This document shows, in pieces, positions 1 to 9,341 of a stretch of DNA of 37,709 nucleotides. This DNA comes from Leptolyngbyaceae cyanobacterium RM1_406_9 (GTDB taxonomy: Bacteria; Cyanobacteriota; Cyanobacteriia; Elainellales; Elainellaceae), in contig JAAUQZ010000016.1 in assembly GCA_012033355.1 (NCBI GenBank), forward strand, positions 1 to 37,709, given 5' to 3'. The stretch's first letter is position 1. Each line of letters opens with the position of its first letter. The position numbers and the translations under genes were made by a program. Under the pieces are notes generated by a model. The model made no database searches, was not told the DNA's origin, and saw only the letters and a list, made by a program, of their open reading frames with translations.

Positions 1-1036
1 GTTTTGGTTTTTTGTTTCTCTTGCTCCAGGTTAGAGGCGTTCAAAATTTGCCAGTACAGCCCCAACACTCGACGGGCTTGGGGCCTGTCTTTTAGCAGCG
101 ATCGCGAATTGTTCGCAGATGTTCAGGTTCGTCTTGCCTTTCCCAGTAGTTGATAATGTGAGCATAAACCAGTCTTTGCACCCAGCAGGCTTCCTCTTCA
201 AAAGGAATGGGGAGGCGATTGCCGTGCAAATCTTTAAAGGGATAATCGCTCTGCCTATCGTAGGCTGCCAAAACGATCTGACAGAGCTTCTGGGTAAGCA
301 GCGGTTGTCCACCCGTCCAGTATAGAATTTGCGCCAAAACTGCTTGAGGATTGTCAACAGCTCTCTTGAACCCTTTAATCAGCGGCATTGCTTCTCGCAG
401 TTGAAATCCTTTTAGCTCGATTGCGCGACCAAGATTAAATGGTGTTTGTGTTTTGTCGGCAATCAAATCTGAAGGGGTTGCCACGCCCAACAGAGCAAAG
501 CTGAGCCGCTTAAAGGCAGGCTGTTCGGCTCGTTTGTTGTAGCAAGCCCGGATAAATGCAAAAAAATCGTCAGTTGGAAATTTCAAGCTTAAAACACTGT
601 CAATTTCATCAATAAAAATCACAATGCTAGAGTCGATCGCCTGCAACAGAACGGTTTCAACAAACTCACTGAGGCGTTGAACGGGAGAAAGGTGAGTGCG
701 ATCGCGCCACCAAATACGCAAATCTATTTGAAGCTGAAAACTGCTGACTAGAGAACCCACAATGGATGCGTACCACTGATCTAGTGTCACCTGTTGAATG
801 CCAATCGCCGTCAGGTCAACCGCTCCACAGCAAACGCCCACAGCCCGCAGGCGACGAATGGTTTGCACTCGCAGGGAAGATTTGCCCATCTGTCGAGCGT
901 TGAGGATGTAGCAAAACTCACCTTCAAGTAGCGCTTGATATAGCTCTCTATCAGCAGCCCGCCAGATATAGCTGGGTGCATTTGGGGAAAGCGCTCCTCC
1001 TACTTGGAATTGAAAAGTTGGACGCACAGTAGACAT
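1..1036 (-). pseudogene. AAA_35 (AAA-like) P-loop ATPase, frameshifted and cut by window edge
   Basis: This is a P-loop NTPase of the cyanobacterial AAA-like (AAA_35) family, probably a signalling or regulatory ATPase. Walker A is NARQMGKSS at about residues 46-54 and Walker B is IVIFIDEID at about 138-146. The main frame stops at 92 after ...RTIRDRC. One frame over, bases 98 down to 3 stay open and read LLKDRPQARRVLGLYWQIL, which is the normal family continuation. One C is missing after GCGATCGC near 98. The 3' part lies outside the window; relatives often carry WD40, CHASE2 or other sensor domains after this point, which is family knowledge and not seen here. It starts 18 bases after the upstream AAA gene, so both are likely one minus-strand operon. 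It is either a true pseudogene or an intact gene with a sequencing error. Family call is firm; its function is unknown. Confidence 0.85.
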
Positions 1037-1054
1037 AGTGTGTGCAGCGCTGCA

Positions 1055-2377
1055 TCAGGTAATCGCTAAAGCTAGCTTAAAATATCGAGCATACAGTTCA
1101 CATCTGGGCGAAACCCTTTGATTTTGCACCCGCACCACCCCTAAGTTCTGTAGCTTCAATGCCTGGATCGGCTCTACCTCAAGCGGTGAAGGAGATAGGA
1201 CAACACGCTGCAAGTCTGCTAAGAGTTCTGGATATCGCTTAAGCCGCCATAGCTGCTGTTGCAAGTGACTTCCATAAATGCCGTCTTCGGCGATCGCGGT
1301 CTTAATTAACTCATCTAGCGTAACTTCTTCATTGCTCAAATGATATAGCGCCAGCTGAATCAGATAAGGATTGCCACCTACCAGCGCCATCAATTGTTCA
1401 ATCTCACCCGCCTTCCATCTCAGACCGTGCCGCTCGGACAAATCTTGCACCTGCTTAGGCGTAAATTCTGGCAACTCAACCGATAGCCCAACGTTAAAAG
1501 GAGACTGATTTACCGGGAGCGAAATGCAAACCTCTGTAGAATGCACAATGATAATTCGCAGCTTTTGCCAGAGGACACTGCCACCGTCCCCATACCTGCT
1601 CTTTTCATACCAGGCTCTCAGCAACCCCAGGAAGTCAGCGGTAATCTCAGGATAATGGAACACTTCATCAACCTCGTCTAGCGCCAAGACAAGATCGCTA
1701 TCAATTTCTTTGAGGAGATAATTCTCAAAATAATGAGTTGCATTGTAGTTGCTGCCAAAAATATCGTCCCAATATTCTGATATGCGTTTGGGTAAACCGA
1801 GTTGAGAAGAGGCGATCGCGCAAAGCCACCGAAGAAGCCGATCTAGCTCTAGAAAAACTTGAGTATCAGCAAGCTGAAAACTCAGCGTCACAGTACGGAT
1901 ATTTTGCTCCCTTGCCTGTTGCAACACTCTAGCCATCAGAGAAGTTTTGCCCATTTGCTTAGGTGCTTTAATCCGAATCAGCGCTCCTGGTTGCACAATT
2001 GCCTCATAGCAAAGTGACTCTACGGGCGGTCGCTCCACATACAGCAGAGAATCCAAAGGAATTTGCCCGCCGAGTACAATCCTTTCCCGATTGACAAGGG
2101 GTAAAGAATCGATTGTCTCTGCATAATCGCTATCGATTAGGGTTAAATTGAAAGACTTAAAGAAGGACTCTAGAGTTTGCTTATCAACAGGAAACTTACG
2201 TCGCTGTACTTTAGTAATTGTATTCGAGCTTAAATGAGTAATCTTACTCAGTTCTTCCAAAGTGTAAAGTTCCCCTGCATTCCCCTGCATCTCCATCTTT
2301 CGCTTAGCTTGCTGTAAGCGCTGCCACCCTTGACCTGAAATAATAACGCCACGCTTACGTTTGGAAGGGGTTTTCAT
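1055..2377 (-). CDS. HTH + AAA_35 ATPase (vWA-MoxR-associated type N-terminus)
   Basis: This 440-aa protein begins with a basic segment and a helix-turn-helix-like region (about residues 30-80, including LEELSKITHLSSNTITKVQRR). That region resembles the N-terminal HTH domain described in vWA-MoxR-associated cyanobacterial proteins. An AAA-like P-loop domain follows, with Walker A KAPKQMGKTS (137-146) and Walker B LVLALDEVDEVF (229-240). The C-terminal part, about 330-440, looks like a winged-helix/lid region. No membrane segment is visible. It probably couples nucleotide hydrolysis to a regulatory or conflict-type response, but the partner is unknown. It lies 18 bases upstream of a second AAA_35 gene on the same strand, and the two are likely co-transcribed. 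The HTH could bind DNA or serve only as an adaptor. Confidence 0.85.
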   Translation of the reverse strand: MKTPSKRKRGVIISGQGWQRLQQAKRKMEMQGNAGELYTLEELSKITHLSSNTITKVQRRKFPVDKQTLESFFKSFNLTLIDSDYAETIDSLPLVNRERIVLGGQIPLDSLLYVERPPVESLCYEAIVQPGALIRIKAPKQMGKTSLMARVLQQAREQNIRTVTLSFQLADTQVFLELDRLLRWLCAIASSQLGLPKRISEYWDDIFGSNYNATHYFENYLLKEIDSDLVLALDEVDEVFHYPEITADFLGLLRAWYEKSRYGDGGSVLWQKLRIIIVHSTEVCISLPVNQSPFNVGLSVELPEFTPKQVQDLSERHGLRWKAGEIEQLMALVGGNPYLIQLALYHLSNEEVTLDELIKTAIAEDGIYGSHLQQQLWRLKRYPELLADLQRVVLSPSPLEVEPIQALKLQNLGVVRVQNQRVSPRCELYARYFKLALAIT

Positions 2378-2486
2378 CGTAGTGCAATTCGACTTTCTTA
2401 GCTAAAAAGAAGTTTTACGCTCAGTTATAAACAAGAGTTAGGAGCATTGCTTACCACTATTAAAAGTTTTTGTGTTTTAAGCAGTT

Positions 2487-3485
2487 CTAGCCACAAAGCT
2501 CTGCAAAGAAGTATCGCATTGACCGAGCATAGGGATATAGAATTTGAATCTGTTCTGGTTGCATCCGAGCTATGAGTTCTTCAATCAACAGTTGAGTACC
2601 CTGGTTGACTAGCTCCCAGGTTACGTCAATAGCTGGAAAAACCATGACACATAGGGGAACTAATTCTTCTTCTATCGATGCTACACTGCCCTCAAGAATG
2701 CAGAGCAAGAGATATCCTTGAAACATCTGAATATCTCTAATCGTGGACGCAGTAACGCCTGGTTCATTCAGTCCTCCACGCCGACTTTGGTGATTAGGAT
2801 TAAGCTGTACCATACCGCGAAAAACCGTTTTCGCAATATCTTTACTCTGAGGCAACATTTGTCGAACTAACTCCAAATAGGGCGATTCTACTGAGTGTTC
2901 CGCTGCGGCATCACAAATACGTTTCCAGGGAATACAGACTTGCTCTTCTAGAAATCTAAAGTAAGGAGATAGCAATATCTGCTCTACAGGAGTTAATTGT
3001 CCCAGCAAAAACTGGGTACTAAAGTGAAATTGAGTACTCAAGAAGCCAATGGTTCTTGGATCTTTTGCGGTGAGGTGCTGAACTCGAAGGTCATGTAGCG
3101 CTGGCTCAAGATTTGCTGAAAGTTTTTCGATCGCTTGAAGACCAATCGATGGCATCAACACAAAAGATGAAAGTGGCAGTGAATGTTGCTCATAAAATTC
3201 CGTTGTTTGCTTGTAGAGTTGTGTTGCAGAAATTGCAATGCGCTGGGCATCACTAAGGTTGACCACATTGGGTACATAGGAAAAAAGCGTATTGGTTTGT
3301 ATGCCTGCTCGTTCACAGCTTACCTGTAGCGATCGCATCAACCGCTCAACTGTTTTGCGTCGCCCTACAGAAGAAGAAGCATCTACGATCTGCATGATTG
3401 CATTCTGCGCGATTTCAGCAGAAAATGCCGACAGGTCGGTTGTGTAACGTGAGGCCCAGAGCTTAGTCAGGATTCTTTCCTGCAT
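2487..3485 (-). CDS. Uncharacterised 332-aa protein upstream of AAA_35 pair
   Basis: I do not recognise the family. The protein is soluble-looking and mostly alpha-helical, without a signal peptide, transmembrane run, P-loop or other clear catalytic motif. A charged and polar stretch around residues 220-245 (LNPNHQSRRGGLNEPG) may be a loop. Codon use and HIP1 content match the neighbours, so nothing marks it as recently acquired. It ends 109 bases before the HTH-AAA gene on the same strand, so it could be the first gene of a three-gene unit or be transcribed alone. The ATG at 3485 fits the reading frame, but I see no strong ribosome binding site. Its place next to two AAA_35 ATPases is the only clue to its role. 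Confidence 0.75.
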   Translation of the reverse strand: MQERILTKLWASRYTTDLSAFSAEIAQNAIMQIVDASSSVGRRKTVERLMRSLQVSCERAGIQTNTLFSYVPNVVNLSDAQRIAISATQLYKQTTEFYEQHSLPLSSFVLMPSIGLQAIEKLSANLEPALHDLRVQHLTAKDPRTIGFLSTQFHFSTQFLLGQLTPVEQILLSPYFRFLEEQVCIPWKRICDAAAEHSVESPYLELVRQMLPQSKDIAKTVFRGMVQLNPNHQSRRGGLNEPGVTASTIRDIQMFQGYLLLCILEGSVASIEEELVPLCVMVFPAIDVTWELVNQGTQLLIEELIARMQPEQIQILYPYARSMRYFFAELCG

Positions 3486-4161
3486 AGAGAAATGGCTGGT
3501 TCCAGGAGTAAAGTACTCAAAAGACGCACCATTTGAGTCATTTGCTTAGGATTGAATAGGGGAGTGTTTTAATGGTTATGCAATCCTCCTTTGGGCTGAA
3601 TTGTAACACAGCGTTTGCAGTGCAATACACACGAAGCATATGCTTGGGGTAACCCTTCTAATAACGCCCTGAAAGTACGAGTAACCTTCTAAAGATGATG
3701 TTGTTGCGGCTTAAATTGCGGAGTTAATTTAGGATTTTTGCTTAACAGAGAATGCTCCATTAGCTGTCGCTAAGCTACGACAACAGCTACTTAAGTTAGG
3801 ACAAAAGAAAAAGAAGATAAGACAAAATTCTCTTTGCACAAATTGGTAAAAGAGCTAAATCAAATCAACGGAGTCTTCCAAATTTCAGCTTAAGCAGAAT
3901 AAATTTTTATTAAGATAAGCCTTGAAAAGGATCGGTATCATCCTAATTTTCAGGATTTTTAGGGTATTAAGTGAATGTATTGCCTCCAGTAGGTGAGTAG
4001 AATTGGGGAATTCAAACAAAGCTTGAAGGATAGCAACGTAGCTAGGGATGCTTCAAACCTTCTCTAAAGCGGTTTGTTTGGCGGAACCCTGGGAAAGCTT
4101 GGGTCAGAAATCAATAAAATTTCTTTCGACTAATTAATTTGTAGCTATCTAACCGCCCAAG
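3486..4161. other. Divergent intergenic region, 676 bases
   Basis: This gap separates the minus-strand 332-aa gene from the plus-strand kinase gene and must hold both promoters. It is AT-rich. An imperfect hairpin TAGCTGTCG...CGACAACAGCTA spans 3761-3792. Close to the kinase start, short pairs AAACC/GGTTT and ACCC/GGGT around 4050-4110 could form a structured leader. I see no supported ORF. No -35/-10 pair is convincing by eye. Confidence 0.4.
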
Positions 4162-6105
<1,944 letters not shown>

Positions 6106-6159
6106 TGTAAATTTTTGGGTCGCTATCACAGCCCAGAAAACCTAGCTTAGGGATGCAAG

Positions 6160-7111
6160 ATGAACAGCTTTGGTCAGATTCGTGTAGGGGTAATTAAATC
6201 GACCGTCGTACTTGTTTCCTCAATTGGCGTTGGCCTGGGTCAAGTCGCTTCTGCTGAAGATTTGACGGTAGCTAGCTTTAACGTAGAGTCGGGTGGGGCT
6301 GACCCGGTGGTGATTGCAACTGAACAAATGGCCCCCTGAATGGCGTAGATATTTGGGGACTATCTGAGGTCCAAAACAAGCTTGGGTTGAAGCCCTAGAA
6401 ACCGGAGCGGAGGCGGGTGAAGCTGCTGGCTTTGACTCAATTCTAGGCACAACGGGTGGGGGCGATCGCCTTGCCGTCCTCTACGACAGCAGCTTGCTAG
6501 AAGCCATTCGCTATGAAGAGTTGGACGAAATTAACTTTGGTGGTAACGTCCGCGCTGCTCTGGTTGTCCAATTTCGCCTGCGGCAGACGGGCGAGGAGTT
6601 TCTGTTTATGGTGAATCATCTTTATCGCACTGAAACGGAACAGCGACATGAACAGGCTCAGCTACTCAATGCCTGGGTACAGGAACAGTCTCTTCCTGTT
6701 GTTGCCGTTGGGGACTACAACTTTGATTTTGATGTAGTGGATGGCGATCAGGGCGATCGCGATGAGGGGTTTGATTTGTTTACTCAAAATGAAGCTTTCG
6801 TCTGGATTCGTCCAAACAACCTGGTCGCAACTTTTTGCAGTACCCAATACAACAGCATTTTAGACTTCGTATTTGTCGCTAATGCCGCTAAAAATTGGGC
6901 GGTAAAGTCCTCTGAGGTGCTGTTTGCCGACCCCGCCTCAAACTATTGCCCCGACGACGACACAACCAGCGATCACCGTCCCATTGCAGCAACGTTTCAA
7001 TTGCCGCAGTCAGGTCAATCTACTGGAGAAACCACTTCAGCCCAGCCCATGAGTTTGCTTCAGCAAGTGCTTCAGGCGATCGTTAGTCTAGTTAAAAGCC
7101 TGCAATCGTAG
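6160..7111 (+). pseudogene. Secreted endonuclease/exonuclease/phosphatase family protein, two frameshifts
   Basis: Reading from ATG 6160 gives a signal peptide (about 32 residues, ending VASA) followed by LTVASFNVES, the first motif of the endonuclease/exonuclease/phosphatase (EEP) fold. The frame breaks in a C run at 6331-6336 (MAP then TGA). The next frame gives NGVDIWGLSEVQN and breaks again near 6377. The third frame, the listed 205-aa ORF, carries VNHLYR, VVAVGDYNFDF, ILDFVFV and TSDHRPIAATF, which are the core metal and catalytic motifs of the fold. Restoring one C at each site rebuilds a single protein of about 317 aa. Proteins of this kind act outside the cytoplasm on nucleic acids or phosphoesters; the exact substrate is unknown. 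It is a pseudogene, or an intact gene with two sequencing errors. Confidence 0.85.
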
Positions 7112-7138
7112 CTATCAGATTTGTAGAGATTGATTTGA

Positions 7139-7181
7139 TTTTTGTGTAAATGCGGGCAAAATGCCCGCATTTACACAAAAA
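7139..7181. repeat. Long near-perfect hairpin between convergent genes
   Basis: Arms of 19 bases, from TTTTTGTGTAAATG to CATTTACACAAAAA, surround GGGC-aaaat-GCCC. The structure sits between the plus-strand EEP gene and the minus-strand 69-aa gene, where a bidirectional terminator would be expected. The T tract lies in the 5' arm and is paired, so it is not a standard intrinsic terminator on either strand. It could instead stabilise mRNA 3' ends. Confidence 0.75.
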
Positions 7182-7219
7182 CCTGAATGCAATCGAGTTT
7201 GAGTTAGTTAAAACAAGTG

Positions 7220-7429
7220 CTAGCCCACTGGAATCAGGTCAAACTCGCGAATTTTAAGCTTAATTTCGTCACCTGTATCTAGCTCTACAGTATAAGCAGC
7301 GCCCCACAATAGGGTTACATCTGGATGACGCACAATCACCCCAGTTCTACCATTCAGGTGATGGGGTTTGAGTAACCTGTTAATCTGAATCTTGACGCGA
7401 TCGCCTCGCCTAAATCTTGGAGTATCCAT
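7220..7429 (-). CDS. Small SH3/KOW-like protein, 69 aa
   Basis: The protein begins MDTPRFRRGDRVKI and contains LNGRTGVIVRHPD, a pattern of short beta strands and a conserved Gly as in KOW or other SH3-like barrels. The rest, YTVELDTGDEIKLKIREFDLI, completes a small beta-barrel. There is no signal peptide or membrane segment. Small proteins of this kind are widespread in cyanobacteria and mostly uncharacterised; RNA or protein binding is possible but not shown. It is convergent with the EEP gene, with the 7139 hairpin between their ends. It is divergent from the DUF3598 gene and shares a promoter region of about 130 bases with it. Confidence 0.7.
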   Translation of the reverse strand: MDTPRFRRGDRVKIQINRLLKPHHLNGRTGVIVRHPDVTLLWGAAYTVELDTGDEIKLKIREFDLIPVG

Positions 7430-7557
7430 ATCAACTGCTACTCAACCTTAAAACAAGCCGTAAATTACTAAAGCTACCTCAAAGTATTACGAACATAGTG
7501 ATGAAAGTCCTCTACCAGATGTCGGCTTTCTTCTGTCTCTCTGGAGGGTGATTCTCT

Positions 7558-8394
7558 GTGACTCAACCAACCCGCTCTCAATGGAATAGTCTGCTGTGCA
7601 ATTTAGGAGATTGGCGCGGTTCGTTTACCCGACTCTCTCCTCAAGGAGTCCTGAAAGAAGATATTCCCACTCAAGTAACGCTGGAAGGCTTAAACCAAAA
7701 TCAAACCGTTCGCCAAGTCGTGCGACATTTCTCAGCCGAGACGGGTGAAGTGGTGCAGGAGAAGGTACTAGAGTACAGTTCCCTTAGCCGCAGTACGCTG
7801 TTTTTTGAGGAGGGTGCTTTTTCTCAAGGGTCGATTCAGTTTGCGCCATTTTCCCAATTTGGAGCAGAGTTGGGGTTTATTCAGGGCGATCGCCGTTTGC
7901 GTCTGGTACAGCTTTTTGATACGCACAGTAATCTCTCTAGCCTGACGCTGATTCGTGAACATCGGGCTGGCACTGACGCGGCAGAACGCCCCGCTTTAAC
8001 GGTCGAACAGTTGGTTGGAGAATGGGTAGGGGAGGCGATCACGCTGTATGCCGATTGGCGATCGCCTGACCACTACACAACTCGTCTGCTCGTCCAAAAG
8101 CAGGGCGATCGCTTACACCAAAAACTGACCGCTCCTAACTTAGAACTGGCTTCAACCGCACAAATTCAGCAAAACCTACTGCTGTTTCAGGAAACTCATC
8201 CAACCCAGGTGCTTTTGCTATCTGATGGAGCTTCTTCCAATACGCCGCTGACGGTTCCCAGGGGCAAACCCTTTTTTCTAGAAGCGGGGTGGCTCGTCCA
8301 ATCCGACTTGCGCCAACGCCTGATCCGCAGTTATGACCTTCAGGGCGGCTGGGTTAGCCTCACGCTAGTCACAGAACACAAAAACGTGTCCTAA
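7558..8394 (+). CDS. DUF3598 family protein (lipocalin-like)
   Basis: This 278-aa soluble protein matches the cyanobacterial DUF3598 pattern. It opens with SQWNSLLCNLGDWRGSFTRLSPQG and contains two repeated beta-rich halves: residues about 1-130, and about 145-278 beginning VEQLVGEWVGEAITLY. Members have lipocalin-like folds distantly related to phycobilin lyases of the CpcS type, but no reaction is established for this group. The start is GTG at 7558, chosen because GGAGG lies about 10 bases upstream and the first motif follows at once. No signal peptide is present, so it is cytoplasmic. It is a single gene facing the minus-strand membrane protein, with a small hairpin between the two stops. 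Confidence 0.8.
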   Translation: MTQPTRSQWNSLLCNLGDWRGSFTRLSPQGVLKEDIPTQVTLEGLNQNQTVRQVVRHFSAETGEVVQEKVLEYSSLSRSTLFFEEGAFSQGSIQFAPFSQFGAELGFIQGDRRLRLVQLFDTHSNLSSLTLIREHRAGTDAAERPALTVEQLVGEWVGEAITLYADWRSPDHYTTRLLVQKQGDRLHQKLTAPNLELASTAQIQQNLLLFQETHPTQVLLLSDGASSNTPLTVPRGKPFFLEAGWLVQSDLRQRLIRSYDLQGGWVSLTLVTEHKNVS

Positions 8395-8407
8395 GGTATG
8401 CGCGTAG

Positions 8408-8429
8408 CGCTACAAAAAGTTTTGTAGCG
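8408..8429. terminator. Hairpin between convergent genes
   Basis: A perfect 10-bp inverted repeat, CGCTACAAAA-ag-TTTTGTAGCG, fills the 40-base gap between two convergent genes. The position suits a bidirectional terminator, but there is no free T tract after the stem on either strand, so activity is inferred from position only. Confidence 0.5.
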
Positions 8430-8434
8430 AGGTG

Positions 8435-8911
8435 TTAATTTCGTCGCTCTAGAGCCGCTTTAACGTTTGGTCTACTTAGAAAAACGATAGTCAAGATGGG
8501 ATAAATCAACCCTACTAAGCTGCCGATTACGCCTCCAATAATGCCTCCTATAGCAGCCGGATCGCCTGATTCAAGCCCGCTAGAAAAAGCTCCAACTACA
8601 AGAATCATGCTCAAAACGCCAAGCGCAATAGAAATATAGGAATAAATTATTGACCCTGACCGTCCCCAGGTTTTTTTCATCAACAGCCCAATCCCCAAAA
8701 TCAGCAATGCCAGAGACAGCAATGGGGAAAGCCATGTGGAGAGCCTAATCCAACTGATTGTTAGAGGACTCGCCCCAAAATTCTCGAATATTTGAATTGA
8801 TTGATCCAAGTTGAGCAAACTAAGCGGACTAGTAACCAGTCCAAAACTGCCAAAAACAATGTTCAAAATTCCAAATACTTTCACCGAACTCGGAACAGTC
8901 TGACCTTCCAT
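8435..8911 (-). CDS. Four-helix membrane protein, 158 aa, unknown function
   Basis: The sequence holds four hydrophobic stretches: around residues 10-30 (VFGILNIVFGSFGLV), 55-75 (LSPLLSLALLILGIGLL), 85-110 (IYSYISIALGVLSMILVVGAF) and 120-148 (IGGIIGGVIGSLVGLIYPILTIVFL). A short polar N-terminus and a basic C-terminal end (NVKAALERRN) suggest both ends are cytoplasmic. The overall pattern, KVFGILNIVFG at the start and a last helix followed by RPNVKAAL, is common in small bacterial membrane proteins of no known role. It is transcribed toward the DUF3598 gene and away from the small ORF at 8998; nothing in the surroundings gives a pathway. Confidence 0.75.
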   Translation of the reverse strand: MEGQTVPSSVKVFGILNIVFGSFGLVTSPLSLLNLDQSIQIFENFGASPLTISWIRLSTWLSPLLSLALLILGIGLLMKKTWGRSGSIIYSYISIALGVLSMILVVGAFSSGLESGDPAAIGGIIGGVIGSLVGLIYPILTIVFLSRPNVKAALERRN

Positions 8912-8997
8912 CGCTCTATCCCCTCGTCTTCTGACCTGAGTGATTAGCCCTGCGCGATCGCAATTTCAGCAAAATAGCTGAGAAGAATAACAGCTAC

Positions 8998-9279
8998 TTG
9001 GTTCATTCTAGATTCACGATGTCGCCTGGAACTGCAAGTCGAATGCGTAAATCTTCTGCCAAACCGCTACAGCAAAATCCTTTCCTGACCTATCGAGATC
9101 CCAAAACTGGGCGCTGGCTGGTCGTCAAACCGCAGCAGCAGGTTAACTTTTCCAACTACACAATATCAATTAAGTTTGATGCGGCCGTTGGAAAGGCAAA
9201 GGCTGTTCTTTTAAGGTCTTCGGTTGATAGCTTATACCGAATTGCCAGCGAGAAAAGGTTGACTAGTTCTTCGGCATAA
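8998..9279 (+). CDS. Small conserved-looking ORF with an antisense-derived tail
   Basis: The track start is TTG 8998; ATG 9019 (MSPGTASRMRKS) is an alternative that I slightly prefer. The segment NPFLTYRDPKTGRWLVVKP resembles a short cyanobacterial protein of unknown role and supports real coding in the first half. From about codon 55 the ORF runs antisense to the relic of a flavin oxidoreductase (9156-9341) and looks non-native. Adding one T to the TTTT run near 9150 would end the protein soon afterwards at an in-frame TAA close to 9168. The given 3' end may therefore be an artefact of another -1 error or of gene loss next door. No motif gives a function. Confidence 0.45.
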   Translation: MVHSRFTMSPGTASRMRKSSAKPLQQNPFLTYRDPKTGRWLVVKPQQQVNFSNYTISIKFDAAVGKAKAVLLRSSVDSLYRIASEKRLTSSSA

Positions 9280-9341
9280 GAGCCTAGCAGGTGCGCTCCT
9301 AGAATGCGATCGCTCTGTCGAGAGTAGTAATGTTCAGCTTG
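9156..9341 (-). pseudogene. C-terminal relic of a pyridine nucleotide-disulfide oxidoreductase
   Basis: Read on the minus strand, this stretch gives YSRQSDRILGAHLLG, then SYAEELVNLFSLAIR and DLKRTAFAFPTAASNL, and stops at TAG (9156-9158). That is the dimerisation domain end of the glutathione reductase/dihydrolipoamide dehydrogenase/mercuric reductase superfamily. About 60 codons remain; the FAD and NAD(P)H domains are absent. It begins directly after the WD40 gene's stop codon, in the same frame, so the upstream part was probably lost when the WD40 gene came to lie here. It is too short for the ORF track and has no start of its own. The family call is strong; the exact enzyme cannot be told. 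Confidence 0.8.

Noticed and set aside
31-357. 108-aa minus-strand ORF
   Set aside because: It is a shadow frame of the AAA_35 gene. Only its last part, bases 3-98, coincides with the true continuation of that gene after the frameshift; the rest has no family features.
3725-3853. Open stretch reading ENAPLAVAKLRQQLLKLGQ before a stop
   Set aside because: It has no start, no ribosome site and no recognised family; more likely chance than a gene relic.
4020-4140. c-di-GMP riboswitch in the kinase leader
   Set aside because: The conserved GEMM core and tetraloop receptor pattern are not present; only short local stems are seen.
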